A stretch of 13,362 bases of DNA from an uncultured Variovorax sp. Lineage in GTDB: Bacteria; Pseudomonadota; Gammaproteobacteria; Burkholderiales; Burkholderiaceae. Within the stretch, counting starts at the first letter, position 1; each line of letters starts with the position of its first letter. The stretch covers positions 1 to 13,362 of the forward strand of contig CAMLCW010000110.1 of NCBI GenBank assembly GCA_946478645.1, given 5' to 3'. Shown here in pieces: positions 1 to 7,332 of this stretch. Position numbers and translations under genes: made by a program. A model generated the notes under the pieces. The model made no database searches. It saw only the letters and a list, made by a program, of their open reading frames with translations, and had not been told where the DNA came from.

Positions 1-1
1 C

Positions 2-274
2 GAGGTGCCGACCTACCGCGAGCTGGGCTATGCGGCCAACAACGACCCGTCGTGGTTCGGCCTGGTGGCGCCGGCCGGCACGCCGGCCGACATCGCGCTG
101 CGCATGCAGCAGGCGGTGGCCACCGCGCTGAAGGACGCTTCGGTGCGCGAGCGCCTCGCGCTGCAGGGGCTCTATGCCTCGGGCACGACGCCGGCCGAAT
201 TCGCGAAGCAGATCGACAGCGAGATCGAGAAGATGAAGAAGGTCGCGGCCTTTGCGCGCATCCGACTGGACTGA
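2..274 (+). CDS. Bug-family (TctC-like) solute-binding receptor, C-terminal part
   Basis: Only the last 90 residues are present; the reading frame is already open at the left edge and ends at a TGA. The segment FGLVAPAGTPADIALRMQQ, followed by a helix and a closing lysine-rich helix, is the usual C-terminal lobe of Bug/TctC periplasmic receptors. The same block (W-x-G-L-x-A-P-A-G-T-P) recurs in the second Bug protein of this window near 7550. Family members bind small carboxylates or related compounds in the periplasm, and in Burkholderiales most are orphans without TctA/TctB membrane partners. The N-formylglutamate amidohydrolase gene starts six bases after the stop, so the two are probably co-transcribed. 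Substrate and signal peptide cannot be judged from this fragment. Confidence 0.9.
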   Translation, partial: EVPTYRELGYAANNDPSWFGLVAPAGTPADIALRMQQAVATALKDASVRERLALQGLYASGTTPAEFAKQIDSEIEKMKKVAAFARIRLD

Positions 275-280
275 CCGCCT

Positions 281-1153
281 ATGCATCCTGTGCTGAAACT
301 GATCCAGACCCGCGCCCAGGTGACCAGCCTGGCAGGGCACACGCCGCTGGTGCTCGACTCGCCGCACAGCGGCACGGCCTATCCCGACGATTTCCGGCCG
401 GCGTGCGACCTCGCCACGCTGCGCCGCGCGGAGGACACCCACGTCGAGAAGCTCTACGACTTTGCGCCGGATCTGGGCGCAGCCTGGATCGAGGCGCACT
501 TTCCGCGCAGCTACCTCGACGCCAACCGCGACGTCACCGAACTCGACACCTCGCTGCTCGACGGCCCGTGGGACGGCCCGCTGTCGGACGACCCGCGCGT
601 GCTGTCGAAGGTGCGGCTCGGCAAGGGCCTGATCTGGAAGCTCACCGACGAGGGGCTGCCGATCTACGACCGCCTGCTCGCGGTGGACGAGGTGCGCGCG
701 CGCATCGACCACTGCTGGCGTCCTTACCACGCCGCGGTGGCCGAGGCGATCGAGGCGGCGCATGCGCGGCACGGCTACAGCATCCACATCAACTGCCATT
801 CGATGCCGGCGGTCTCGGGCAGCCATGCGACGGATTTTCCCGGCCTCGTCCATGCCGATTTCGTGATCGGCGACCGCGACGGCAGCACCGCCGACCCCGC
901 GCTGTCGAAGCGCATCTGCGAGCACCTGCGTGCACGCGGCTACAGCGTGGACTACAACCATCCGTACAAGGGCGTCGAGCTGGTGCGCCGCAACGGCCGG
1001 CCGGCCGAACATCGGCACAGCATCCAGGTCGAGATCAATCGCAGGCTCTACATGGACGAAGCCACGCTGGCGCTCGATGAGGTTGGCGCCGCCCGCCTGA
1101 AGGCCGACCTGCGCACGATGCTCGAGATGCTGCTTGCCACCGATCCGCGCTGA
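281..1153 (+). CDS. N-formylglutamate amidohydrolase family protein
   Basis: The predicted 290-residue cytoplasmic hydrolase belongs to the N-formylglutamate amidohydrolase family (HutG type), whose known member converts N-formyl-L-glutamate to glutamate and formate at the end of one histidine-degradation route. Family landmarks are visible in order: DSPHSG with His29, EDTHVEKLYDFAPDLGA with His54, NCHSMP with His173, GDRDG at 198-201, YNHPYKG at 225-231, and HSIQVEINRRLYMDE near 246-260. Length fits the family. The ATG lies six bases after the Bug receptor stop with no clear Shine-Dalgarno, suggesting translational coupling. No other hut gene is in view, so I leave the symbol blank: the real substrate may be another N-acyl amino acid delivered through the neighbouring receptor. 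Confidence 0.9.
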   Translation: MHPVLKLIQTRAQVTSLAGHTPLVLDSPHSGTAYPDDFRPACDLATLRRAEDTHVEKLYDFAPDLGAAWIEAHFPRSYLDANRDVTELDTSLLDGPWDGPLSDDPRVLSKVRLGKGLIWKLTDEGLPIYDRLLAVDEVRARIDHCWRPYHAAVAEAIEAAHARHGYSIHINCHSMPAVSGSHATDFPGLVHADFVIGDRDGSTADPALSKRICEHLRARGYSVDYNHPYKGVELVRRNGRPAEHRHSIQVEINRRLYMDEATLALDEVGAARLKADLRTMLEMLLATDPR

Positions 1154-1167
1154 ACCATCAACGACAA

Positions 1168-1197
1168 CCCTGCCGCCAGCGCTGTGTTGCGGCAGGG
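1168..1197 (+). terminator. Perfect 9-bp stem-loop after the amidohydrolase gene
   Basis: CCCTGCCGC (1168-1176) is exactly complementary to GCGGCAGGG (1189-1197), with a 12-base loop that contains the small palindrome CAGCGCTG. It lies 14 bases after the amidohydrolase stop, where a transcript end is expected. No T-run follows, so it may be a weak terminator or an mRNA 3'-end protector rather than a classic intrinsic terminator. Confidence 0.4.
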
Positions 1198-1214
1198 CCC
1201 GCGCCGCGTCGGCC

Positions 1215-1220
1215 TATAGT
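1215..1220 (+). promoter_or_regulatory. Possible -10 element for the small lipoprotein gene
   Basis: TATAGT matches the sigma-70 -10 consensus at five of six positions and lies 34 bases upstream of the GTG start of the lipoprotein gene. It is one of few AT-rich hexamers in this GC-rich stretch. I find no good -35 element at 16-18 bases upstream, so the assignment is tentative. Confidence 0.35.
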
Positions 1221-1253
1221 GGGTTCAGTTCCAACCCTTGCCTGGAGTTATCC

Positions 1254-1433
1254 GTGAAGCCATTCATTGCAGCTGTTCTTGCCGTCCTTGTCGCCGCGCT
1301 GGCGGCGGGTTGCGCTGGCACCGGATCGGGCGGCGGCAACGGTTCCGCGGCCTCGTCGGGCAGCGGCGTCACGGTGTTCGGCACCATCGACGCCGGCGTC
1401 AGCGGAACGACGAACCGCTCCGAGCGCCGATAA
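1254..1433 (+). CDS. Small predicted lipoprotein with porin-like segment
   Basis: I choose the GTG at 1254 because GGAG (1244-1247) sits six bases upstream and translation then begins directly with a signal peptide, giving 59 residues. The N-terminus is Lys2, a hydrophobic stretch (residues 4-18), then A-A-G-C with Cys20 as the likely lipidated residue; Leu at -4 instead of -3 makes the lipobox slightly atypical. A Gly/Ser-rich linker (21-37) follows, then VTVFGTIDAGVSGTTNRSE, which resembles the first strand of Burkholderiales trimeric porins (VTLYGxIDAGV). The protein ends soon after. I do not recognise a named family. It may be a small exported lipoprotein, or the remnant of a porin-like start behind a lipoprotein signal. 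It converges on the peptidase C26 gene, 22 bases apart. Confidence 0.7.
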   Translation: MKPFIAAVLAVLVAALAAGCAGTGSGGGNGSAASSGSGVTVFGTIDAGVSGTTNRSERR

Positions 1434-1435
1434 CC

Positions 1436-1449
1436 GCAGCGCGCGCTGC
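1436..1449. terminator. Palindrome between convergent genes
   Basis: GCAGCGCGCGCTGC is a perfect 14-base palindrome filling most of the 22-base gap between two convergent genes. It could form a short hairpin in either transcript and act as a bidirectional stop, but neither side has a T-run, so the functional call is weak. Confidence 0.3.
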
Positions 1450-1455
1450 CAGCCC

Positions 1456-2346
1456 TCAGCGCCGCAGCAGCGCCTGGCGCAGCACCCGCGCCGCGCGGTC
1501 GCGGATCCGGCCGGGCCCGCTGTCGGGCGCCACGGTGCGCGGCGCCACCTTCGCGGTCGCGCAGGCCCAGAGGAAGTCGTGCAGGATCGGCGTGTCGTCG
1601 ACCGTCTCGGTGCTGCCGTACTTGTGGAATTCGGGATGCCACTGCGTGGCAGCGATGTAGCTGCGCCCCTTCTCGGGGCGGCGGCGGATCGCCTCGGGCA
1701 CGCGGTCGGGCAGGCTCCAGGCCTCGATCTCGAAGCCCGGCGCCAGGTCTTTCACACCCTGGTGATGGATGCTGTTGACGCGCGCGGTGCGCACCTCGGG
1801 GTAGAGCTTGGACAGCCGCGTGCCATCGACGATCTCGATGTCGTGGAAATTCTGGTCGTAGGTGACCGGGTCGCGGTGCCGCCGGGTCTCGGGATGCTGG
1901 TGCTGCGCCTCGATGTCCTGGTAGAGCGTGCCGCCGAAGGCCACGTTGATGAGTTGCAGCCCGCGGCAGACGCCGAAGATCGGCTTGCCGGCCTGCTCGA
2001 ACGCCTCGACCAGCGCCAGGTCGTAGAGGTCGCGGATGCGGTCGCCGACCCAGGCGTCCTTGAGCGGCACCTCGCCGTAGCTGCCGGGCCAGACGTCGGC
2101 GCCGCCGTGCATGACCACGCCGTCGAGCCACTCGGCGTAGTGCGAGAGCTTGGTGTCGCCGCGCGCGGTCTCGCCCGTGGGGCAGGGCACCATCACGACC
2201 ATCGCGCCGGCCGACATCAGCCAATGCGCGATCGATTGCTCGACATACTGCAGCGTCTTGTTGGTGAACAGCGAGCGCGCAGGGTCGGCGTGCGAGAAGC
2301 AGGCGGAAAGGCCGATCTTGAGCCGGGCGGAGACGGGTTGTGGCAT
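1456..2346 (-). CDS. Gamma-glutamyl-gamma-aminobutyrate hydrolase family protein (peptidase C26, PuuD-like)
   Basis: This is a class I glutamine-amidotransferase-fold hydrolase of about 296 residues. PuuD, the best-known relative, cleaves gamma-glutamyl-GABA in putrescine degradation; the family also covers other gamma-glutamyl hydrolases. The catalytic triad is visible: Cys127 in GVCRGLQ, and His237 and Glu239 in QWHPEF. HGGADVWP (80-87) is the usual glycine-rich family signature. The C-terminus carries about 35 extra arginine-rich residues. I prefer the ATG at 2346 because the domain begins right after it and the codons between 2388 and 2346 are less G/C-ending than the body; an in-frame ATG at 2388 would add 14 residues. 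No puuA/puuC neighbours are present, so the substrate is open. It is divergent from the isomerase/epimerase gene. Confidence 0.88.
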   Translation of the reverse strand: MPQPVSARLKIGLSACFSHADPARSLFTNKTLQYVEQSIAHWLMSAGAMVVMVPCPTGETARGDTKLSHYAEWLDGVVMHGGADVWPGSYGEVPLKDAWVGDRIRDLYDLALVEAFEQAGKPIFGVCRGLQLINVAFGGTLYQDIEAQHQHPETRRHRDPVTYDQNFHDIEIVDGTRLSKLYPEVRTARVNSIHHQGVKDLAPGFEIEAWSLPDRVPEAIRRRPEKGRSYIAATQWHPEFHKYGSTETVDDTPILHDFLWACATAKVAPRTVAPDSGPGRIRDRAARVLRQALLRR

Positions 2347-2474
2347 CTCGGAACGTGCGGGGCGCGCGGTGCGAATAGAAAAATCCATTGTGTCGCTTCG
2401 GCCTCACACAGCAGGTCGGACGAAACGCCAAGTATGCTTTCAACGCCGCCACGACCCACAAGGAAGACAAAGCC

Positions 2475-3530
2475 ATGAAGACCATCAAGGGCCCGGCCAT
2501 ATTCCTGGCCCAGTTCGCCGGGGACGCGCCCCCGTTCAACTCGCTCGACGCCATCGCGGGCTGGGCCGCCGGCCTGGGCTACAAAGGCGTGCAGATCCCG
2601 AGCTGGGACGCACGCCTGTTCGACCTGCGCCGCGCTGCCGAGAGCCGGACCTACTGCGACGAGGTGAAGGGCATGCTCGCGGGCCATGGGCTCGAGATCA
2701 CCGAGCTGTCGACCCACCTGCAGGGCCAGCTGGTGGCGGTGCATCCCGCGTACGACGCGGGCTTCGACGGCTTCGCGGCGCCTGAAGTGCGCGGCGACCC
2801 GGTGCGGCGCCAGCAGTGGGCCGTCGAGCAGCTGCACCTCGCGGCCAAGGCCTCGGCCAACCTCGGGCTCACGGCGCATGCGACCTTCTCGGGCGCGCTG
2901 GCCTGGCCGTACCTCTATTCTTGGCCGCCGCGCCCGCCGGGGCTGATCGAGGAGGCCTTCGATGAGCTGGCACGCCGCTGGCGCCCGATCCTGGACGCCT
3001 TCGATGCCGCGGGCGTCGACGTGGGCTACGAGATCCATCCGGGCGAAGACCTGCACGACGGCGTGAGCTACGAAATGTTTCTCGAGCGCGTGAACCACCA
3101 TCCGCGCGCCTGCCTGCTGTACGACCCGAGCCATTTCATGCTTCAGCAGCTCGACTACCTCGCCTACATCGACCACTACCACGAGCGCATCAAGATCTTC
3201 CATGTGAAGGACGCCGAGTTCAACCCGACCGGCAAGCAGGGCGTGTACGGCGGCTTCCAGAGCTGGATCAACCGGGCCGGGCGCTTCCGCTCGCTGGGCG
3301 ACGGCCAGGTCGATTTCGGCGCCATCTTCTCGAAGATGGCGCAGTACGACTTTCCGGGCTGGGCCGTGCTGGAGTGGGAGTGCTGCATCAAGCACCCGGA
3401 AGACGGCGCGCGCGAAGGGGCGAAGTTCATCGCCGACCACATCATCCGCGTGGCCGACCGGGCGTTCGACGACTTCGCTGCGGGCGGCGTGGACGTGGCC
3501 GCCAACCGGCGGGTGCTCGGGCTGGGATAG
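2475..3530 (+). CDS. Sugar phosphate isomerase/epimerase (xylose-isomerase-like TIM barrel)
   Basis: A 351-residue protein of the AP-endonuclease-2/xylose-isomerase-like TIM-barrel family, which interconverts or dehydrates sugars and inositol derivatives using a divalent metal. By analogy with the family the metal ligands are Glu186 (YEIHPGED), Asp217 (YDPSH), His243 (FHVKDAE) and Glu300 (VLEWE), each at the end of a predicted barrel strand. The start at 2475 is set by AAGGAAG at 2460-2466 and by MKTIKGPAIFLAQF matching the first barrel strand; the frame stays open upstream to 2388 but that part looks non-coding. Such proteins usually sit beside a Gfo/Idh/MocA dehydrogenase or sugar transporter; none is seen here, so it is an orphan and its substrate cannot be named. 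It shares the upstream gap with the divergent peptidase C26 gene. Confidence 0.9.
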   Translation: MKTIKGPAIFLAQFAGDAPPFNSLDAIAGWAAGLGYKGVQIPSWDARLFDLRRAAESRTYCDEVKGMLAGHGLEITELSTHLQGQLVAVHPAYDAGFDGFAAPEVRGDPVRRQQWAVEQLHLAAKASANLGLTAHATFSGALAWPYLYSWPPRPPGLIEEAFDELARRWRPILDAFDAAGVDVGYEIHPGEDLHDGVSYEMFLERVNHHPRACLLYDPSHFMLQQLDYLAYIDHYHERIKIFHVKDAEFNPTGKQGVYGGFQSWINRAGRFRSLGDGQVDFGAIFSKMAQYDFPGWAVLEWECCIKHPEDGAREGAKFIADHIIRVADRAFDDFAAGGVDVAANRRVLGLG

Positions 3531-3585
3531 CGGCTGACGCGATGCCTGGGCGGGGCCTGACAAGCAACAGTCATGCCTCGCGGGC

Positions 3586-3591
3586 TATAAT
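3586..3591 (+). promoter_or_regulatory. Consensus -10 box for the infA-dbpA region
   Basis: A perfect TATAAT stands in otherwise GC-rich intergenic DNA 56 bases after the isomerase stop. CTGACA (3557-3562) resembles a -35 box but the 23-base spacing is too long, and the hexamers at the usual distance are poor. If used, transcription would start near 3598 and give a leader of roughly 275 bases before the IF-1 start codon. Confidence 0.55.
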
Positions 3592-3874
3592 GTCGGGTTC
3601 GTTTCGATGACCACGGCGGAGTTATTCGTCAACCGCCGGCCCCATGCATTGGATGCGGGCCGGTTTCACAGTGTGTTGGAGCGCCAGACCGGGCGCCCAT
3701 GAATGCCACCACTGTCTTCGTTCTTGTTGAAGCGAATGGCGCATTGCAACCGCATTGCGCAAAGACAAGCGGCCTTGCCATGGCGCGTTCGCGCGGCCGG
3801 GCTCCGGCTGAAACAAAGACGCCAGATTCCATCTCCAACACACATCTACCGGACGACTCAGAGGTAATCGCACA
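3592..3874 (+). promoter_or_regulatory. Long structured leader of the IF-1 gene
   Basis: The non-coding stretch 3531-3874 is the only gap above 300 bases. Downstream of the -10 box it holds several stem-loops on the plus strand: CCGGCCC (3636-3642) with GGGCCGG (3657-3663) followed by TTT; GCGCC (3681-3685) with GGCGC (3692-3696); CTTGT (3723-3727) with ACAAG (3765-3769) enclosing GCGCA (3739-3743) with TGCGC (3756-3760); and GCGCG/CGCGC around 3783-3795. The last 60 bases before the start are A/C-rich and apparently unstructured, ending in GAGG at 3861-3864. A leader this long and structured on a translation-factor gene suggests RNA-level control, perhaps temperature-dependent. I do not recognise a named riboswitch. 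Confidence 0.5.
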
Positions 3875-4144
3875 ATGCCCAAGGAAGAACTCATTGAAAT
3901 GAACGGCGCAGTGACCGAAGTCCTGCCCGACTCGCGCTACCGTGTCACGCTCGACAACGGCCACCAGCTGATCGCCTACAGCGGCGGCAAGATGCGCAAG
4001 CACCACATCCGCATCCTCGCGGGCGACAAGGTCTCGCTCGAACTCTCGCCCTACGACCTGACCAAGGGCCGCATCACCTTCCGCCACCTGGAGCGCCGCG
4101 GCCCCCCGCCGACCAACTCCGGCAACAACGGCCCTCGCCGCTGA
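3875..4144 (+). CDS. infA: Translation initiation factor IF-1 (second, non-ribosomal-operon type)
   Basis: An 89-residue S1-like OB-fold protein. IF-1 binds the 30S A site with IF-2 and IF-3 during initiation. The sequence follows IF-1 closely: [67 protein letters not shown]. The '[14 protein letters not shown]' form matches the accessory IF-1 paralogue of Burkholderiales rather than the copy between secY and rpmJ, and no ribosomal protein gene is nearby. Normal IF-1 ends around residue 72; here about 17 extra residues rich in Pro, Gly, Asn and Arg follow ([16 protein letters not shown]). GAGG at 3861-3864 supports the ATG at 3875. A strong terminator follows directly, ahead of the DbpA gene; both products act on ribosomes. 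Confidence 0.95.
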   Translation: MPKEELIEMNGAVTEVLPDSRYRVTLDNGHQLIAYSGGKMRKHHIRILAGDKVSLELSPYDLTKGRITFRHLERRGPPPTNSGNNGPRR

Positions 4145-4161
4145 TCCGCGACGAGCCAATG

Positions 4162-4212
4162 GGCCTTGCGGCGCCCGGTCCCGGGCGCACGGCAAGGCCT
4201 TTTGCTTTTTTT
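4162..4212 (+). terminator. Strong intrinsic terminator between infA and dbpA
   Basis: GGCCTTGC (4162-4169) pairs with GCAAGGCC (4192-4199), and inside it GCGCCCGG (4171-4178) pairs with CCGGGCGC (4181-4188). The stem runs straight into a T-rich tract (4200-4212, interrupted by GC). It lies 17 bases after the IF-1 stop and ends 37 bases before the helicase ATG, so dbpA must rely on read-through or on a promoter inside this gap. Confidence 0.85.
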
Positions 4213-4248
4213 GCGGGCCTTTTTGAGAGCCTTTTCGGCTGCTGAACA

Positions 4249-5682
<1,434 letters not shown>

Positions 5683-5694
5683 AGTCGAAGAAGC

Positions 5695-5727
5695 CCTGTC
5701 ACAGCCGCTGCGCCGGCCTGTGGCAGG
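5695..5727 (+). terminator. Stem-loop after dbpA
   Basis: CCTGTCACAG (5695-5704) pairs over ten positions (one G-U wobble) with CTGTGGCAGG (5718-5727), with a 13-base loop, twelve bases after the dbpA stop. The downstream bases CAAAATC contain no T-run, so it may only protect the mRNA end or act as a weak terminator. Confidence 0.35.
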
Positions 5728-5787
5728 CAAAATCCCCGCTGTGGCCTAATTGAGCCTCGAACATCCACTTTTTATCCGAGCTTTTCC

Positions 5788-5958
5788 ATGCCCAAGAAAA
5801 TCCGTACCGAAGCCGACCGCATTGCCAGCCCGAAGCCGACGCCCATGCCCGGCTTCACGCTGCCCCGGAACGGTGGCGGCCAGAAGGTCAGCCTCGAGCG
5901 CGGCACCGCCACGCGCAGCAAGAAGAACCCCGGCAAGCGCGCCAAGAAGGGCGGCTGA
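5788..5958 (+). CDS. Small, very basic hypothetical protein (56 aa)
   Basis: An ATG at 5788 opens a 56-residue frame ending at TGA 5956-5958. Codon choice is strongly G/C-ending like the neighbouring genes, and a clean intrinsic terminator begins about 30 bases after the stop, both supporting a real gene. The product starts MPKKIRTEADRIASPKP, has a Pro/Gly-rich middle (PMPGFTLPRNGGG) and ends in a Lys/Arg cluster (SKKNPGKRAKKGG). There are no Cys, Trp or Tyr residues, no signal peptide and no membrane segment. The charge suggests contact with nucleic acid or ribosomes, which would fit the neighbouring infA-dbpA pair, but that is inference. I do not recognise the family. Only a weak GAG (5778-5780) serves as ribosome-binding site. 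Confidence 0.65.
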   Translation: MPKKIRTEADRIASPKPTPMPGFTLPRNGGGQKVSLERGTATRSKKNPGKRAKKGG

Positions 5959-5989
5959 TCCGCTGCGACGGCTCGCAGGAGCCACGACG

Positions 5990-6012
5990 AACGCGCCCGC
6001 GGGCGCGTTTTG
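5990..6012 (+). terminator. Intrinsic terminator after the 56-aa gene
   Basis: ACGCGCCCG (5991-5999) and CGGGCGCGT (6000-6008) are perfect complements, extended by A5990-T6009, and four T's follow (6008-6011). The compact GC-rich hairpin with its T-tail has the classical form and ends transcription of the small gene before the 106-residue gene at 6048. Confidence 0.8.
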
Positions 6013-6047
6013 TCATTGGAAACCACGAATCCACAGGCCCGCCCGCG

Positions 6048-6368
6048 ATGTCCGACGACAACCAGATCTTCATTCCGCCCTCGTTCTTCGCGGTCTACAG
6101 CGACGCGCGGCAGCGGTTGCTGGCGCCGATCGGCGTGGTGCGCGAGCGCTACGAGGTATGCGAGGACCTGGCCAGCCACCTGGTGGCGCATGCGCAGATC
6201 CAGCACCACACCGAGGTGCCGGTCGAGCGCGAGATCCTGCGGCGCATCCATGCCGGGCTTTCGGCACCCGAGGCCGGCGTGTCGCCCGCCGAGGCCGACT
6301 GGATCGTTCAACGCCTGGCCGAGCTGCTCGGCTGGCCCGCCCCCGAAGCCGCCGACCCTGAGCGCTGA
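6048..6368 (+). CDS. Conserved hypothetical protein (106 aa)
   Basis: A 106-residue acidic soluble protein beginning MSDDNQIFIPPSFFAVYSD. It appears all-helical after a short N-terminal lead: an aromatic/proline patch (IPPSFFAVY, 8-16), a long helix with RERYEVCEDLASHLVAHAQ (32-50), EVPVEREILRRIHAGL (56-71), and a C-terminal helix (SPAEADWIVQRLAELLGWP). I recall similar short proteins in Burkholderiales, sometimes labelled 'ATPase with chaperone activity', but I see no Walker A or B motif and do not adopt that name. The start has no strong Shine-Dalgarno. Downstream lies a GC-rich hairpin and then the DMT transporter gene. The function is unknown. Confidence 0.75.
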   Translation: MSDDNQIFIPPSFFAVYSDARQRLLAPIGVVRERYEVCEDLASHLVAHAQIQHHTEVPVEREILRRIHAGLSAPEAGVSPAEADWIVQRLAELLGWPAPEAADPER

Positions 6369-6381
6369 GCTCTGAGCGAGA

Positions 6382-6405
6382 GGGCGCACCGGCGCCCGGT
6401 CTTCT
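6382..6405 (+). terminator. Probable terminator after the 106-aa gene
   Basis: GGGCGC (6382-6387) pairs with GCGCCC (6392-6397) around a four-base loop, followed by a pyrimidine-rich tail (GGTCTTCT). The overlapping alternative ACCGG/CCGGT is also possible. The T content of the tail is modest, so the call is moderate. Confidence 0.45.
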
Positions 6406-6414
6406 GCAGCTGGC

Positions 6415-6420
6415 TACAGT
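6415..6420 (+). promoter_or_regulatory. Possible -10 box of a leaderless DMT transporter transcript
   Basis: TACAGT (four of six consensus positions) ends six bases before the ATG at 6427. That spacing would place the transcription start on or next to the start codon. No Shine-Dalgarno exists upstream of the ATG, which agrees with a leaderless mRNA. The -35 region is not convincing. Confidence 0.35.
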
Positions 6421-6426
6421 CGGCCG

Positions 6427-7314
6427 ATGACCCGCCGCACCACCGACGTCCTGCTCACCGCGACCGCACCCGCCATCTGGGGCAGCACCTATGTGGTGAC
6501 CACCGAGATGCTGCCCGCGAACTATCCGCTCACGGTCGCGCTGCTGCGGGCACTGCCGGCGGGGCTGCTGTTGCTGCTGATCGTGCGCCAGCTGCCCGAG
6601 CGCGCCTGGTGGGGCCGCATCGCGGTGCTGGGCGGGCTCAATTTCTCCATTCTCTGGGCGATGCTGTTCCTGGCCGCCTATCGGCTGCCGGGCGGCGTGG
6701 CAGCGACGATCACCTCGGTACAGCCGCTCTTCGTGGTGTTCCTCGCGCGCTTCTTTCTCGGTGCGACCGTGCGCGCGCTGTCGGTGGCCGCGGCCGTGGT
6801 CGGCATCGGCGGCGTGGCCTTGCTGGTGCTCACGCCCAACGCCCGGCTCGATGCGCTCGGCATTGCCGCGGCCTTCGCTGCCGCGGTGTCGATGGCCTTC
6901 GGCACAGTGCTGAGCCGCCGCTGGCAGCCGCCGGTCTCGGCGCTGGCCTTCACGGCCTGGCAGCTGACCGCGGGCGGCCTGCTGCTGCTGCCGTTCGCGC
7001 TCTGGCTCGAGCCGCCGCTGCCCGCGCTCACGGCCACCAACTGGCTCGGCTTCGCCTGGCTCGGCCTGATCGGCGCCGCCGTGACCTACATCGTCTGGTT
7101 CCGCGGCGTGGCCCGGCTCGAATCGGCGGCCGTCGCGCCGCTGACCTTCCTGAGCCCCGTGACGGCCGTGATCCTTGGCTGGGCGCTGCTCGGGCAGACC
7201 TTGTCGGTGCTGCAGGTCGTGGGCATCCTGGTCGTGATCGCGAGCATCTGGCTCAGCCAGCATGCCCAGCGCGGCGCACTGCGGCCGGTGCTGGCGACGA
7301 CCGCGGCGCGCTGA
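6427..7314 (+). CDS. EamA/DMT-family inner-membrane transporter
   Basis: A 295-residue integral membrane protein with about ten hydrophobic helices arranged as two EamA repeats, the standard layout of drug/metabolite transporters. The first repeat opens with APAIWGSTYVVTTEMLPANYP and contains PLFVVFLARFFLG; the second contains VTYIVWFRGVARLESAAVAPLTFLSPVTAVILGWALLGQ, the typical last-helices signature of the family. The N-terminal APAIWGSTY resembles PecM-like exporters, which hints at export of a small metabolite, but the substrate cannot be read from sequence. It ends 18 bases from the convergent Bug receptor gene. The start at 6427 has no Shine-Dalgarno and may be leaderless. Confidence 0.92.
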   Translation: MTRRTTDVLLTATAPAIWGSTYVVTTEMLPANYPLTVALLRALPAGLLLLLIVRQLPERAWWGRIAVLGGLNFSILWAMLFLAAYRLPGGVAATITSVQPLFVVFLARFFLGATVRALSVAAAVVGIGGVALLVLTPNARLDALGIAAAFAAAVSMAFGTVLSRRWQPPVSALAFTAWQLTAGGLLLLPFALWLEPPLPALTATNWLGFAWLGLIGAAVTYIVWFRGVARLESAAVAPLTFLSPVTAVILGWALLGQTLSVLQVVGILVVIASIWLSQHAQRGALRPVLATTAAR

Positions 7315-7332
7315 TGGCTGCGGACGGGCGCC

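Noticed and set aside
281..1153. Naming the amidohydrolase hutG within a histidine-degradation operon
   Set aside because: No hutH, hutU, hutI or hutF is adjacent, and the upstream gene is a Bug receptor, so pathway membership is not supported.
1134..1433. Longer 99-residue version of the small lipoprotein
   Set aside because: It would overlap the end of the amidohydrolase gene and bury the signal peptide; the GTG at 1254 has a good GGAG and starts at the signal peptide.
3741..3758. GCATTGC direct repeat (3741-3747 and 3752-3758) as a possible operator
   Set aside because: Too short and too close for a typical operator; it is a by-product of the stem GCGCA/TGCGC in the leader.
3699..3902. 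67-codon frame in the IF-1 leader that overlaps the IF-1 start by 28 bases (possible leader peptide)
   Set aside because: Its codons are much less G/C-ending than the neighbouring genes, there is no Shine-Dalgarno, and the base pattern is better explained as structured untranslated RNA. Ribosome profiling could still revive it.
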